64,000 nt of DNA from Rhodanobacter sp. ANJX3 (GTDB lineage: Bacteria; Pseudomonadota; Gammaproteobacteria; Xanthomonadales; Rhodanobacteraceae). The translations under genes and the position numbers were made by a program. The notes under the pieces are model-generated. The model did not search any database, had not been told where the DNA came from, and saw only the letters and a program-made list of their open reading frames with translations. Positions 51,468 through 59,081 of the stretch are shown one piece after another (positions within the stretch are counted from its first letter, which is position 1; every line of letters starts with the position of its first letter). The DNA lies in assembly GCF_014200755.1 (NCBI RefSeq), contig NZ_JACHCM010000006.1, positions 124,001 through 188,000 on the forward strand, written 5' to 3'.

Positions 51468-53072
51468 TCAGCGCTTGACGTTGTCGGTCTGCTCGATGAA
51501 GCGGGCCACGTTGTCATGCAGCTGCTTCAGCGACGCCTCGTGCGCATAGACCATATGCCCTGACGGATACCACGAGTAGCTGATGTTGGCATCGAGGCTG
51601 GCCGGGATCGGCATGTGGTGCATCTCGTAGTCGGCCGCGAAGAATGGCGTAGCCAGATCGTAATAGCCGCCGTTCAAATAGACCTTCAGATTCGGATTGG
51701 TCTTCATCGCCATCGCCAGATCCGGCATCACGTTGGTCGACGACTGCAGCGCCTCGCCGTTGACGCCCGGCGCCTTGTGCGACATGTCCCAGTGATCGAT
51801 ATCGGCGAACTCGCGGTACTGCAGGCCGTCGCCGAACTTGAGCTTGTTGCGCACGTAGTCGTTGAACGCGCCGATATACGCCGAGCTGATCGCCGAGGAC
51901 TGCGGATCGTATTCGGAGTCTTTTGCCAGCGGATCGAGCGAGGGACCGGAGAAGCGGCTGTCCAGGCGGCCGGTGGTGATGTCGTCGCCCCCCTGCAGCT
52001 GCTGCTCGAACATGCCGCCGGTGACGCGCAGATCCGCCTTGATCAGATAATCGACCGGCAGCCCGGTGTACTGGTGCAGCCGCTGCGCCACTGCCTGCTT
52101 CTGCACCGCGCCCAGCCGCGAGCCGGCCATCAGCGCCTGCGCATAGTCGCCCAGCGCGTACTGCTTCACTTCCTCCAGGAACGGCTCCAGCGCCGCCGGC
52201 TGCTGCGGCAGCTTGTGGTGGTAGAAGGCGGTGGCGGCGAAGGTCGGCAGCGCCAGCTCGTACGGCAGATCGATACCGGGGTTGAACTGCGGCCCGTCGA
52301 TGCTGGTATCGAAGCTGAGGATTTGAGAGAGCAGGATCACGCCGTTGAGATCGACGCTGTTCTCGTTCTCCAAGATATTGGCCAGCACGGCCGAGCGCGT
52401 CGTGCCGTAGCTTTCGCCGAACAGGTATTTGGGCGAATTCCAGCGGCCGTACTTCGACAGGAACTGGGTGATGAACTGCGCAAAGGCGTGTCCGTCGCCG
52501 TCGACGCTGTAGATCGCCTTCTTGCGATCCTTCATCTGCTCGTCGCGCTTGGACTTGTCCTCGTCCGCCGCAATCAGGCGGCTGAAGCCTGCGCCCGGTG
52601 CGTCGATAAACACCACGTCGGTGGCATCGAGCAGGCTGTAATCGTTGTTGACCAGGCCGTACGGCGCGGCCGGCGTGTGGCTGTCGTCGGCGGTGACCAC
52701 GCGCTTGGGCCCGAATGCGCCCATGTGCAGCCACACCGTGGCCGAACCCGGGCCGCCGTTGTAGATGAAGGTGATCGGCCGCTTGCCCGGCTCGGCACCT
52801 TTCTTCATATAGGCGACGTAGAACATACTGACCTGCGGCTCGTCCTCCTTGTCGCCGCTGCCATGCAGGACCAGCGTGCCGGCCACCGCTTTGTAGCTGA
52901 TGCTGTGACCTTCGACCGACACCGACCCGTCGGTGATCGAGGTCTGCGATTTCAGCAGCGCGGATTCGGGCTTGTCGTCCTTTTTCTCGTCCTTCTTGTC
53001 GGACGAACCGGCAAAAGCCGATGAGCTCAGCAAAAGGGCGGCAAGCGCCGCAGCGAGGGTAAATTTGCGCAT
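51468..53072 (-). CDS. Secreted serine carboxypeptidase-like S10 peptidase
   Basis: 534 aa. Signal peptide (1-21), then a Lys/Asp-rich segment. The alpha/beta-hydrolase core shows YNGGPGSATVWLHMGAFGP (104-122, oxyanion region), the nucleophile Ser221 in GESYG, Asp in NGGYYDLATP (about 457) and His in YPSGHMVYAHE (about 509). S10 enzymes cleave C-terminal residues. The start at 53072 yields a proper signal sequence. It is only loosely linked to the operon that ends at 53160 on the same strand. Confidence 0.9.
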   Translation of the reverse strand: MRKFTLAAALAALLLSSSAFAGSSDKKDEKKDDKPESALLKSQTSITDGSVSVEGHSISYKAVAGTLVLHGSGDKEDEPQVSMFYVAYMKKGAEPGKRPITFIYNGGPGSATVWLHMGAFGPKRVVTADDSHTPAAPYGLVNNDYSLLDATDVVFIDAPGAGFSRLIAADEDKSKRDEQMKDRKKAIYSVDGDGHAFAQFITQFLSKYGRWNSPKYLFGESYGTTRSAVLANILENENSVDLNGVILLSQILSFDTSIDGPQFNPGIDLPYELALPTFAATAFYHHKLPQQPAALEPFLEEVKQYALGDYAQALMAGSRLGAVQKQAVAQRLHQYTGLPVDYLIKADLRVTGGMFEQQLQGGDDITTGRLDSRFSGPSLDPLAKDSEYDPQSSAISSAYIGAFNDYVRNKLKFGDGLQYREFADIDHWDMSHKAPGVNGEALQSSTNVMPDLAMAMKTNPNLKVYLNGGYYDLATPFFAADYEMHHMPIPASLDANISYSWYPSGHMVYAHEASLKQLHDNVARFIEQTDNVKR

Positions 53073-53159
53073 GAGGGCCGGGTCCTGGGCGCCCGGGCAG
53101 AAACGCCCGGGCAAGCGCCAGCATAGGCATGCCGTCTCCCCGCTTTCATCACCCAGAAG

Positions 53160-53498
53160 TCATACGTCGGCGGTGCGCTCCGATCGCTTCGCCGACGCGG
53201 TGCCATCGCTCGGCGACAGCCGCTGGCCGCCGCTTCTGCGCGTTTGCCAGATCCAGCGCGTCATCAAGGCAGACACCCCGATGTTGACGATGACTTCGCC
53301 GGGCCAGATATCACCGTAAACGAATTTCCCCACACTGAATAACGCCGCCAGCATGCCCATGGCATTGACGCTGCCTCCCGAAGCGATGAGCGCGCAGCAC
53401 ACGCGGACTGTTCGAGGCATCTGTCGTCCGGTCAATACCCATAGACCGCAGATGGCCATGATCAGGCTGCAGGCGAGATTGATCGTCATCAGGATCAT
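53160..53498 (-). CDS. Small membrane protein, holin-like
   Basis: 112 aa with about three TM helices (2-22, 33-56, 66-84), a short loop containing GRQMPRTVR, and a charged soluble C-terminal tail. Size and topology are those of phage holins, but no sequence family is certain. Its ATG overlaps the stop of the upstream gene (ATGA), so the two are translated together. Last gene of the muramidase/DUF2589 operon. Confidence 0.6.
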   Translation of the reverse strand: MILMTINLACSLIMAICGLWVLTGRQMPRTVRVCCALIASGGSVNAMGMLAALFSVGKFVYGDIWPGEVIVNIGVSALMTRWIWQTRRSGGQRLSPSDGTASAKRSERTADV

Positions 53499-53833
53499 GG
53501 CAGCTTCCTCTCATCGGCACCGGCAATACGATCGATGAGGCGGTTGGCCAGCGCCTCGCCCCGGCTATCGATAAGCTTCTGCGACAGCTCGGTGAGCTTC
53601 AGCCCGAAACAGCCGACGAAGAACGAAATACCGGCATTGACCTGCGCCGGCGAGGTCGAAAAAAAATGCCGTTCCAGCGCGGGCGCGAAGAACGTGGCCA
53701 TCAACGCCCCGCAAGTGACCTGAGCCAGCGCGCGTGCACGTGACGAAGTGCCCTGGCCGATGGCCACGGGCAGAAAGGCTCCGCCGACACCGGCCAGAAG
53801 AAGCCAGAATTGCGTAAGAAGATCGGAATCCAT
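53495..53833 (-). CDS. Small membrane protein, holin-like
   Basis: 112 aa. TM segments at about 7-27, 35-50 and 65-85; the C-terminus (SQKLIDSRGEALANRLIDRIAGADERKL) is charged and helical. The pattern, a short N-terminus, three TM helices and a basic/acidic tail, fits class I or III holins; no phage genes lie nearby. Coupled to the following gene by ATGA and 13 bp from the preceding one. Confidence 0.6.
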   Translation of the reverse strand: MDSDLLTQFWLLLAGVGGAFLPVAIGQGTSSRARALAQVTCGALMATFFAPALERHFFSTSPAQVNAGISFFVGCFGLKLTELSQKLIDSRGEALANRLIDRIAGADERKLP

Positions 53834-53846
53834 GGCTCGCCTCCGT

Positions 53847-54248
53847 TCAACGCGTGGATGGACGCGGCGTCAGCACACCGGTCCAGTCGATGTCACCCTG
53901 CTTCAACGAGATCAACGCTTCATCAGCCGATGATTCGCCCACGATCAAATCGCCCGGACCCAGGTGATCGCAAAAACCGCCCGTCGACGATGACGCATCG
54001 AAGCGGTAGTGATTGCCGTCTTTTTCCGTGTCGAGAAAGCCGGCTTCGATGCGGCAGCCGTAAGGTTGCCCGACATGCAGGCTTGCCGATGTCGGCTTTA
54101 GCCCGACATCGACGCGAACGCTGTTTTTCACCGAATGCACGACGCCGCTCCACCGGCCGGTCGGCGTCGTTTGCGACAACACGCTCGTCGACAGGCCCAA
54201 CAGCAGCGAAACGAGGATGACCGGGTACTTCGAATGGCGACGGAACAT
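53847..54248 (-). CDS. Secreted protein of unknown function
   Basis: 133 aa with a signal peptide (1-25, LSTSVLSQ end) and no lipobox. The mature part is beta-rich with two Cys (YGCRIEA, GGFCDHLG) that could form a disulfide, consistent with a periplasmic or exported protein. AGGAGG lies six bases before the ATG. Middle of the operon, 20 bp after the one-TM gene. No family recognised. Confidence 0.6.
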   Translation of the reverse strand: MFRRHSKYPVILVSLLLGLSTSVLSQTTPTGRWSGVVHSVKNSVRVDVGLKPTSASLHVGQPYGCRIEAGFLDTEKDGNHYRFDASSSTGGFCDHLGPGDLIVGESSADEALISLKQGDIDWTGVLTPRPSTR

Positions 54249-54268
54249 AGGAACCTCCTGGGGTTGGC

Positions 54269-54451
54269 CTAACGGTAGGTGAGGTACAAAAGCACGGCCG
54301 CGAGCGCGGCGCATGCGACGATCAGACCGACGAACAAGGCGACCGTCGATCGGTTAAAGAGGTGCCGGGGCCGCTGAAACGCGGCGCCCAGAGAGTCGAC
54401 CAGCGCCGCCTCCAGCGCGGGCGAAACGCTCAAGTGCTTGATGCGCTGCAT
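54269..54451 (-). CDS. Small single-TM protein
   Basis: 60 aa. A soluble N-terminal half with PALEAALVDSLGAAFQRPRHL is followed by one strongly hydrophobic helix (37-58) and a short tail ending LYLTYR. GGAG precedes the ATG, which lies four bases after the stop of the upstream gene. Could be an anchor or spanin-like part of the export unit, but there is no motif to prove it. Confidence 0.55.
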   Translation of the reverse strand: MQRIKHLSVSPALEAALVDSLGAAFQRPRHLFNRSTVALFVGLIVACAALAAVLLYLTYR

Positions 54452-54455
54452 GGGC

Positions 54456-54917
54456 TCACTGCTCCATGTCGCGTACGAGGGCGGGCAAGATGAGCGGTCG
54501 ACCGTCGATGTCGATTTGCGGCTGCCAGGCGTTCGTCGACGCGTAGGAAATACGCACATGATGCAAAAGCTTGCGCGATAGCCACGCAAAGCGCGGCTTG
54601 CCCAGCGACATCGTCAACACCGGCGTCGGCTGCCCGCGCTGGCGGAGAAAATGCACGCGGCAATCGAACTCGACCGACATCATCGCGATATGCGGCGTAC
54701 GGCGATCGCGAAACTCGCTCAACGCTATCGTGACGGGCGTGCATGGTGCATCCTGCGCGGGACTCTGCGGTATCTGCACCCGCAGCGCGACGTGATCGCT
54801 GTCGTCCATCCCGCCACGTGCCAGCTGCGCCTCCCGGCGCCGGCGAATCGAATCGTTGGCTCCGATCACGGCGTCCTGCAGGGCAAAAATCAGCGCATCG
54901 AGCGCACATGTCGTCAT
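54456..54917 (-). CDS. Unknown protein resembling DUF2589 proteins
   Basis: 153 aa, soluble. The N-terminal helix ALDALIFALQDAVIGANDSI has the same spacing as SLNELIEAIAGAVTDAQERI of the DUF2589 protein at 56019, and MMSVEFDCRVHFL corresponds to its LRIKDVEITFDADLG segment. I therefore read it as a third, diverged member (inference by eye). A strong AGGAG site is present. The gene is nine bases downstream of the 86-residue gene. Confidence 0.6.
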   Translation of the reverse strand: MTTCALDALIFALQDAVIGANDSIRRRREAQLARGGMDDSDHVALRVQIPQSPAQDAPCTPVTIALSEFRDRRTPHIAMMSVEFDCRVHFLRQRGQPTPVLTMSLGKPRFAWLSRKLLHHVRISYASTNAWQPQIDIDGRPLILPALVRDMEQ

Positions 54918-54926
54918 GGCACGCTC

Positions 54927-55187
54927 CTAGTTTTCCTGCATCCAGATCGGCTTGCGCGGAAAGCCGACGTGGTAGCAAAGCCACTGCAGCACGACCTGGT
55001 GTTCGCCGATCTGAAGAATCGTGAAGCTCTTCTCGATACCGACAATGGTGCCCCTGGGCGTATCGGTAAGGCAGCGGTTGAGCAGCGCGCGTGCCTCCTC
55101 CACCTGCGTTTCGGAACGCATCTGGTTCGGGTTGTCGCTGCCGACCACCACGCGCTTGATGTACTTGACGTCGCTCAGATCGAACAT
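54927..55187 (-). CDS. Small protein of unknown function
   Basis: 86 aa, no signal or TM. Opens MFDLSDVKYIKRVVVGSDNP and contains TIVGIEKSFTILQIGEHQVVLQWLCYHVGF, a compact alpha/beta-looking sequence. GGAAGA precedes the ATG. It is conserved only in the sense of lying tightly inside the DUF2589 operon; no motif is recognised. Confidence 0.6.
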   Translation of the reverse strand: MFDLSDVKYIKRVVVGSDNPNQMRSETQVEEARALLNRCLTDTPRGTIVGIEKSFTILQIGEHQVVLQWLCYHVGFPRKPIWMQEN

Positions 55188-55262
55188 GGAGTCTTCCCGG
55201 TGAAGGTCGATACGCGACGCCAGGCTGACGCCGCGTATCGACAAGCTGCGATCTACCAACCT

Positions 55263-55946
55263 TTACGGCGTGCCGCCGGCGGCGCCACCCGCGGGAAGCG
55301 CTGCCGGGGCGGTGCTGGCGGGTACCGCCACCGGGGCGCTGATGCGACGGGGTGCGCAGGCGGTCTGCAGGATGTCCATCACGCGGGCCAAGCCTTCGGG
55401 CATGCCACTGTCCTCGGCATGCACGGCCACGTGATACTTGGCCGAGTTGTCCGACGTACGGGTATTTTCCTTGTGCGTAGCGACCGAGCCGGCGACATGC
55501 ACCTTCGCCGAAAAAATGCCCCAGCCGATCGACATGTCGGCGGAGAACTCACCCTTCTTGTCCTCCGACTCGCTTTGCGAGTACGACGACTTCACTTCCA
55601 TGTCGAAGGTGATGTCGACCGTGGTGACGCTGAGATTGGGTACCTTGACGATAGCCAGCAGCGGCACCTCCAGCTCGACCTCTTCCTCGGCGATGCCGTC
55701 GGCCCCGGGTGTCGGGTTGTCGACCGGACGCTTGAACTTGAACGTGGCCGTGCGCGTATCGCCGACCGCGTTGGGATCGGTGCTTCCCGCCGCGGGCGGC
55801 AAAAAGCCGATGACCTTGATGAAGTCCGCAGTGGCCTGGGCCAGCTTGACCTGTGCTTCGCAGGCCGCACTGAGCGGACCTCCGATGAGGTCCCCCATCG
55901 GCAGACCCTTGAACTGACTGGACATGTTGACGAGTTCGTCAGCCAT
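55263..55946 (-). CDS. DUF2589 domain protein
   Basis: 227 aa. Opens with ELVNMSSQFKGLPMGDLIGG, then a helix ATADFIKVIGF, and the family core VTTVDITFDMEVKSSYSQ and ENTRTSDNSAKYHVAVHAED, followed by a Pro/Ala-rich tail. These are hallmarks of DUF2589 (Pfam PF11655), function unknown. No signal peptide or TM. AAGGAG lies eight bases before the ATG. Upstream neighbour is another DUF2589 gene. Confidence 0.85.
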   Translation of the reverse strand: MADELVNMSSQFKGLPMGDLIGGPLSAACEAQVKLAQATADFIKVIGFLPPAAGSTDPNAVGDTRTATFKFKRPVDNPTPGADGIAEEEVELEVPLLAIVKVPNLSVTTVDITFDMEVKSSYSQSESEDKKGEFSADMSIGWGIFSAKVHVAGSVATHKENTRTSDNSAKYHVAVHAEDSGMPEGLARVMDILQTACAPRRISAPVAVPASTAPAALPAGGAAGGTP

Positions 55947-56018
55947 GATGATTGCTCCTTTACAAGTGGATAGGGCGCGGCGCACGCGTCGGTGCGTCAC
56001 GGATCAGCCGTGCGGCGT

Positions 56019-56558
56019 TTATCCGCCCGGCTTGAACGTCTTGAAAACGCCTTGGGTCTGCGCAAGGTGATTCATCAGGCGCGCTGCGCCATCGGTCGGC
56101 TCGCTTCCTTCGACGCGCAGCACGACATGGACCGAACCGCCTTTTCGACTCGGCGAACCGACCGCGGTATCGACCTGGAGGGTGCGCTTGCCGGGTTGTG
56201 CTTTCACACGCCAATCGCCGCTGGCGGTATCGGTCTGCGCGGTGGCGGTACCGACCTGGGGCGGTTCGCTATCGACCAGGCTGCCGAGGTCCGCGTCGAA
56301 CGTGATTTCGACATCCTTGATGCGCAGCACGTTGGTCGACACCAGCGGAAGGATCGGCGCGCGGTAGAGATCTTCGTCGCCATCGACGGCTTGTGGATGC
56401 ATCGAGGGCATCCGTATGACGACACTCTTGGGTCGATTGTCCTCGTCGAAGAAATCGCTCAGGTGGGCGACCTGGTATTGCTCGATGCGCTCCTGCGCAT
56501 CGGTCACCGCGCCAGCGATCGCTTCGATCAATTCATTCAGAGAGGTCTGCGTTGCCAT
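56019..56558 (-). CDS. DUF2589 domain protein
   Basis: 179 aa. Helical N-terminus SLNELIEAIAGAVTDAQERI, then beta-rich core with APILPLVSTNVLRIKDVEITFDADLGSL and the ending LRVEGSEPTDGAARLMNHLAQ that parallels the EDSGMPEGLARVMDIL end of the neighbour at 55263. So it is a shorter DUF2589-type protein. No export signal. It lies 38 bp after the muramidase gene. Confidence 0.75.
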   Translation of the reverse strand: MATQTSLNELIEAIAGAVTDAQERIEQYQVAHLSDFFDEDNRPKSVVIRMPSMHPQAVDGDEDLYRAPILPLVSTNVLRIKDVEITFDADLGSLVDSEPPQVGTATAQTDTASGDWRVKAQPGKRTLQVDTAVGSPSRKGGSVHVVLRVEGSEPTDGAARLMNHLAQTQGVFKTFKPGG

Positions 56559-56596
56559 GTGCTGCGTGCTCCAGGAAGAGTGCGTTGTGGCCGGAT

Positions 56597-57139
56597 TTAA
56601 GCGCCGAGGTCAGGAAAAGAGGCGACGCGGTTGAGCCAGCCCTTCAAGAATTTCCGCAATGCCGGCCGTTGTTCGGCCAGGTTGCGGTAGTAATCGATGC
56701 GACCCTGCTTGAAGCGCGCGTACGCCGCCTTCTGGTCGCAGGCCTGCAGCGCGGCGAGCGTGCCTTTGCCGATGGCGCCGTCCACGGCCAGCGGCGGCTT
56801 CGCGCCGAGATCGTTCAGCACCTGCTGCAGCAGCTTCGCGGAGCGGTTGCCGGCATTGACCTGAAAGTCGAACACGATGTCGGCCAGCGGTTGCAGGCCG
56901 ATCCGGTCGCCCTGGATCGGATCCCAGTAAAGCGCCTTGTAGATCACGCCGGCCTGGTCGTCCGTCAGCGCCTTCAACGCATCGAGCGTCGGGGCGACGC
57001 CGAGCAGGCGTTGCGCGCACTGCTTGAACGTTCCCAGCGTAACGCCCTTGTTGGTCGCCCCACCAGGATCGACGGGGTCGTCGACGAAACCCCCTTCATG
57101 CCGAAGCAGCGTGGGGAAAAAAAGTTTGAAGTCGGCCAT
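56597..57139 (-). CDS. GH108 muramidase (TtsA/endolysin type)
   Basis: 180 aa. The GH108 motif HEGGFVDDPVDPGGATNKGVT contains the catalytic Glu15; the C-terminal peptidoglycan-binding (PG_binding_3) domain is complete (VFDFQVNAGNRSAKLLQQVL; VDGAIGKGTLAAL). No signal peptide, as in endolysins that depend on a holin or another exporter. TtsA of Salmonella, a GH108 muramidase, is required for typhoid toxin release. First gene of the nine-gene operon; the start at 57139 is the first Met matching the family. Confidence 0.9.
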   Translation of the reverse strand: MADFKLFFPTLLRHEGGFVDDPVDPGGATNKGVTLGTFKQCAQRLLGVAPTLDALKALTDDQAGVIYKALYWDPIQGDRIGLQPLADIVFDFQVNAGNRSAKLLQQVLNDLGAKPPLAVDGAIGKGTLAALQACDQKAAYARFKQGRIDYYRNLAEQRPALRKFLKGWLNRVASFPDLGA

Positions 57140-57379
57140 GGCGAAATTCTCGTGGGCGGATTCGAAAGCCGTACGCTTGGCATCCGGCACCCCCACTATC
57201 GCGATCGTTCATGCCGCCGGGCATCGGCAGAATGCTGATTGCGCGCCGCCATTTGTCTGATGGATCGAGCGATCCGTTCTGGCGCGCGCAGGGCGGCGAA
57301 AAATCGGGTTTTGCCGATGTCGGCGACCGCTGGCTAACCGACACGCTCTCTCGCCATCGCTTGCCGGCGTCAGCGACGT

Positions 57380-57886
57380 ATGGTCATGAGCGATAAAGTG
57401 ATAGACGTCCATCTAGGTTTCATGGACGAAGAGGTGAACACCGTCCTCAACGGACTGCGCGACAAGGAGATGCAGGAAAAAGTCGCCATGCGCCGGCCGG
57501 CCGTGATGATCGAACGCAGCCGTGTCGATCTGCGCAAGACCGATATCAAGGCGGTCAAATACGCCGGCGCGCAACTGGCCGACCGAGTCGGCGAGGACGT
57601 CAGCTCGAGAGCGTTCTCGCGCGTGCGATATCGGTATTCCTGCAGCAGGACAACGCCGCCGAGAAGCCGCTTCGGCATGCGAACATCGGCGTGCTGCACG
57701 CGTTTTATCGGAATCGCCACCGACCTGTTGAAGGAATGCGCTGACCTGCCGGCAAGCAGCGGCGGTATATTCGCCCATACGCCAGCGGCCGAAGTGCTCG
57801 CCGCTCTGGCCGAGGCGGCCACGCTCACCCTGCACCGTTGGGTAACCATCGCCCTGCAAGCGAGAAGCGCCGGCGTGCTGCACTGA
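57380..57886 (+). CDS. Hypothetical gene, possibly frameshifted
   Basis: 168 aa in one frame. Residues 3-75 (VIDVHLGFMDEEVNTVLNGL and on) and the last 50 look like real protein, but the middle (about 76-108) is Arg/Ser/Cys-rich as in wrong-frame translation. Over that stretch (57601-57700) another frame reads ARAISVFLQQDNAAEKPLRH, which looks authentic. Two compensating indels, real or from sequencing, would explain this. ATG at 57380 or 57386. No family recognised; divergent from the muramidase operon. Confidence 0.4.
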   Translation: MVMSDKVIDVHLGFMDEEVNTVLNGLRDKEMQEKVAMRRPAVMIERSRVDLRKTDIKAVKYAGAQLADRVGEDVSSRAFSRVRYRYSCSRTTPPRSRFGMRTSACCTRFIGIATDLLKECADLPASSGGIFAHTPAAEVLAALAEAATLTLHRWVTIALQARSAGVLH

Positions 57887-57928
57887 CGTAGCGCCACCGT
57901 CCACGCGCGCGGCGCGGACGATGGCGAC

Positions 57929-58588
57929 CTAAGACCCCGAATCGAGTGTGGTCAGTCCCTCGCGCAGCGCGTATCGCGTCAGCTGCGCCATACCGTGGAT
58001 ACCCAGTTTCGCCATGATGTGCTCACGATGGGTCGCGACCGTCTTGGCGCTGATATGCAGTCGTTCGGCGATGGCCTGAGTGGAATAGCCTTCGGCAAAC
58101 AATTGCGTGATCTCCCGCTCGCGCGTGCTGAGTCCCGCGTCATCCACGATCTCAGGACGACTGCGGGTGCGGCAACCCTCGACCAACGTGTGTGCCACGT
58201 CGCGGGCGACGTAGTAACGCGAACTCAGCACCGTTTCTATCGCCTCGAGCAACTCGGTGAACGCACACCGTTTGAGCACGTAGCCATGGGCGCCCGCATC
58301 GAAGGTCGCCCGTACCCAATGCGGCTCCTCATGCATCGACAGGCAGAGCAGACGCGTATGGGTATTCTGCTCGGCGATGCGACGCGCGGCCTCGATGCCA
58401 TTGAGACCGCGCAAGGAGCAATCGAAGAGCATCACATCGGGCGCGTCGCGCAGAGCCATGCGTACGCAGTCGCGGCCATCGCCCGTGCTGCCGATCACGT
58501 CAAAACCGGAGTGCACGGCCAGCAAAGCAGCCACGCCCTCGCGCAGCAGCGCGCAGCCGTCCGCCAGTAGCACGCTCCGGCGCCTCAT
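57929..58588 (-). CDS. NarL/LuxR-type response regulator
   Basis: 219 aa. Receiver domain with phospho-acceptor Asp56 (VMLFDCSL) and Lys106 (GYVLKR), then a LuxR HTH at about 152-212 (LSTREREITQLFAEGYSTQAIAERLHISAKTVATHREHI). The usual acidic pair of the Mg2+ pocket reads Asp10-Gly11, so one acid is lost; phosphorylation may be weak or absent. No kinase gene is adjacent. The ATG overlaps the stop of the upstream small gene (TGATG). Confidence 0.9.
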   Translation of the reverse strand: MRRRSVLLADGCALLREGVAALLAVHSGFDVIGSTGDGRDCVRMALRDAPDVMLFDCSLRGLNGIEAARRIAEQNTHTRLLCLSMHEEPHWVRATFDAGAHGYVLKRCAFTELLEAIETVLSSRYYVARDVAHTLVEGCRTRSRPEIVDDAGLSTREREITQLFAEGYSTQAIAERLHISAKTVATHREHIMAKLGIHGMAQLTRYALREGLTTLDSGS

Positions 58589-58872
58589 CACCGCGACGCC
58601 GCCTGCGCGAGCCGGACGGTCCGCGCGGACAAGCCGATGCCCGGCCATCCGCATCGTTGTACGTACCTGTGGATATCCGGCGAACCGTATTGCCGGTAGG
58701 CGAGACCCCTTCCGCGGATCGGTCGAGTCCATAACGAGGCCGCTGTCCCAGAACCATCGATCGGCGCTGGAACGTATCCGACCCATAACCCATCTTGCTC
58801 GTTCTGCAGGTTTTGTCCGGGCGGCTCCTGGACCACCACGGTGTGGCTGAAGCGCGTTGACGGTCGCTGCAT
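58588..58872 (-). CDS. Small protein of unknown function, coupled to response regulator
   Basis: 94 aa from an ATG at 58872 that has GGAGG eight bases upstream; an ATG at 58887 lacks such a site. The protein is polar with many Gly, Arg and Gln, no TM or signal, and no recognised family. Its TGA shares one base with the ATG of the response regulator, implying translational coupling, which is the main evidence that it is a real gene. Confidence 0.5.
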   Translation of the reverse strand: MQRPSTRFSHTVVVQEPPGQNLQNEQDGLWVGYVPAPIDGSGTAASLWTRPIRGRGLAYRQYGSPDIHRYVQRCGWPGIGLSARTVRLAQAASR

Positions 58873-59026
58873 GATCGGTGCCTCCATGTCGAGGGAAACA
58901 CCGTGACGTGGGGCCTGCCGTTATGTCCTTCCGAAAACCTTACGGTGATTTATCGGCCGAATAATCAACAATTTATATGCACGTACCGATTATCGCGAAG
59001 CCGTCGAAGCTTTCGCGACGATCGGT

Positions 59027-59055
59027 TTGACTGTCGTGCACGAGCGCGATACCAC
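59027..59055 (+). promoter_or_regulatory. Candidate promoter for winged-helix/nSTAND gene
   Basis: TTGACT (59027-59032), 17-bp spacer, TACCAC (59050-59055), 26 bp before the ATG; an AT-rich stretch (58935-58990) lies above it. Confidence 0.35.
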
Positions 59056-59081
59056 TGCACGTCGGGTGAAGGGGAATCGCC

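Noticed and set aside
53160-57139. Prophage
   Set aside because: Muramidase and holin-like genes alone, with no structural, replication, integrase or attachment-site features.
57370-57904. Two minus-strand open frames opposite the 57380 gene
   Set aside because: Arg/Ser/Gly-rich shadows without start context.
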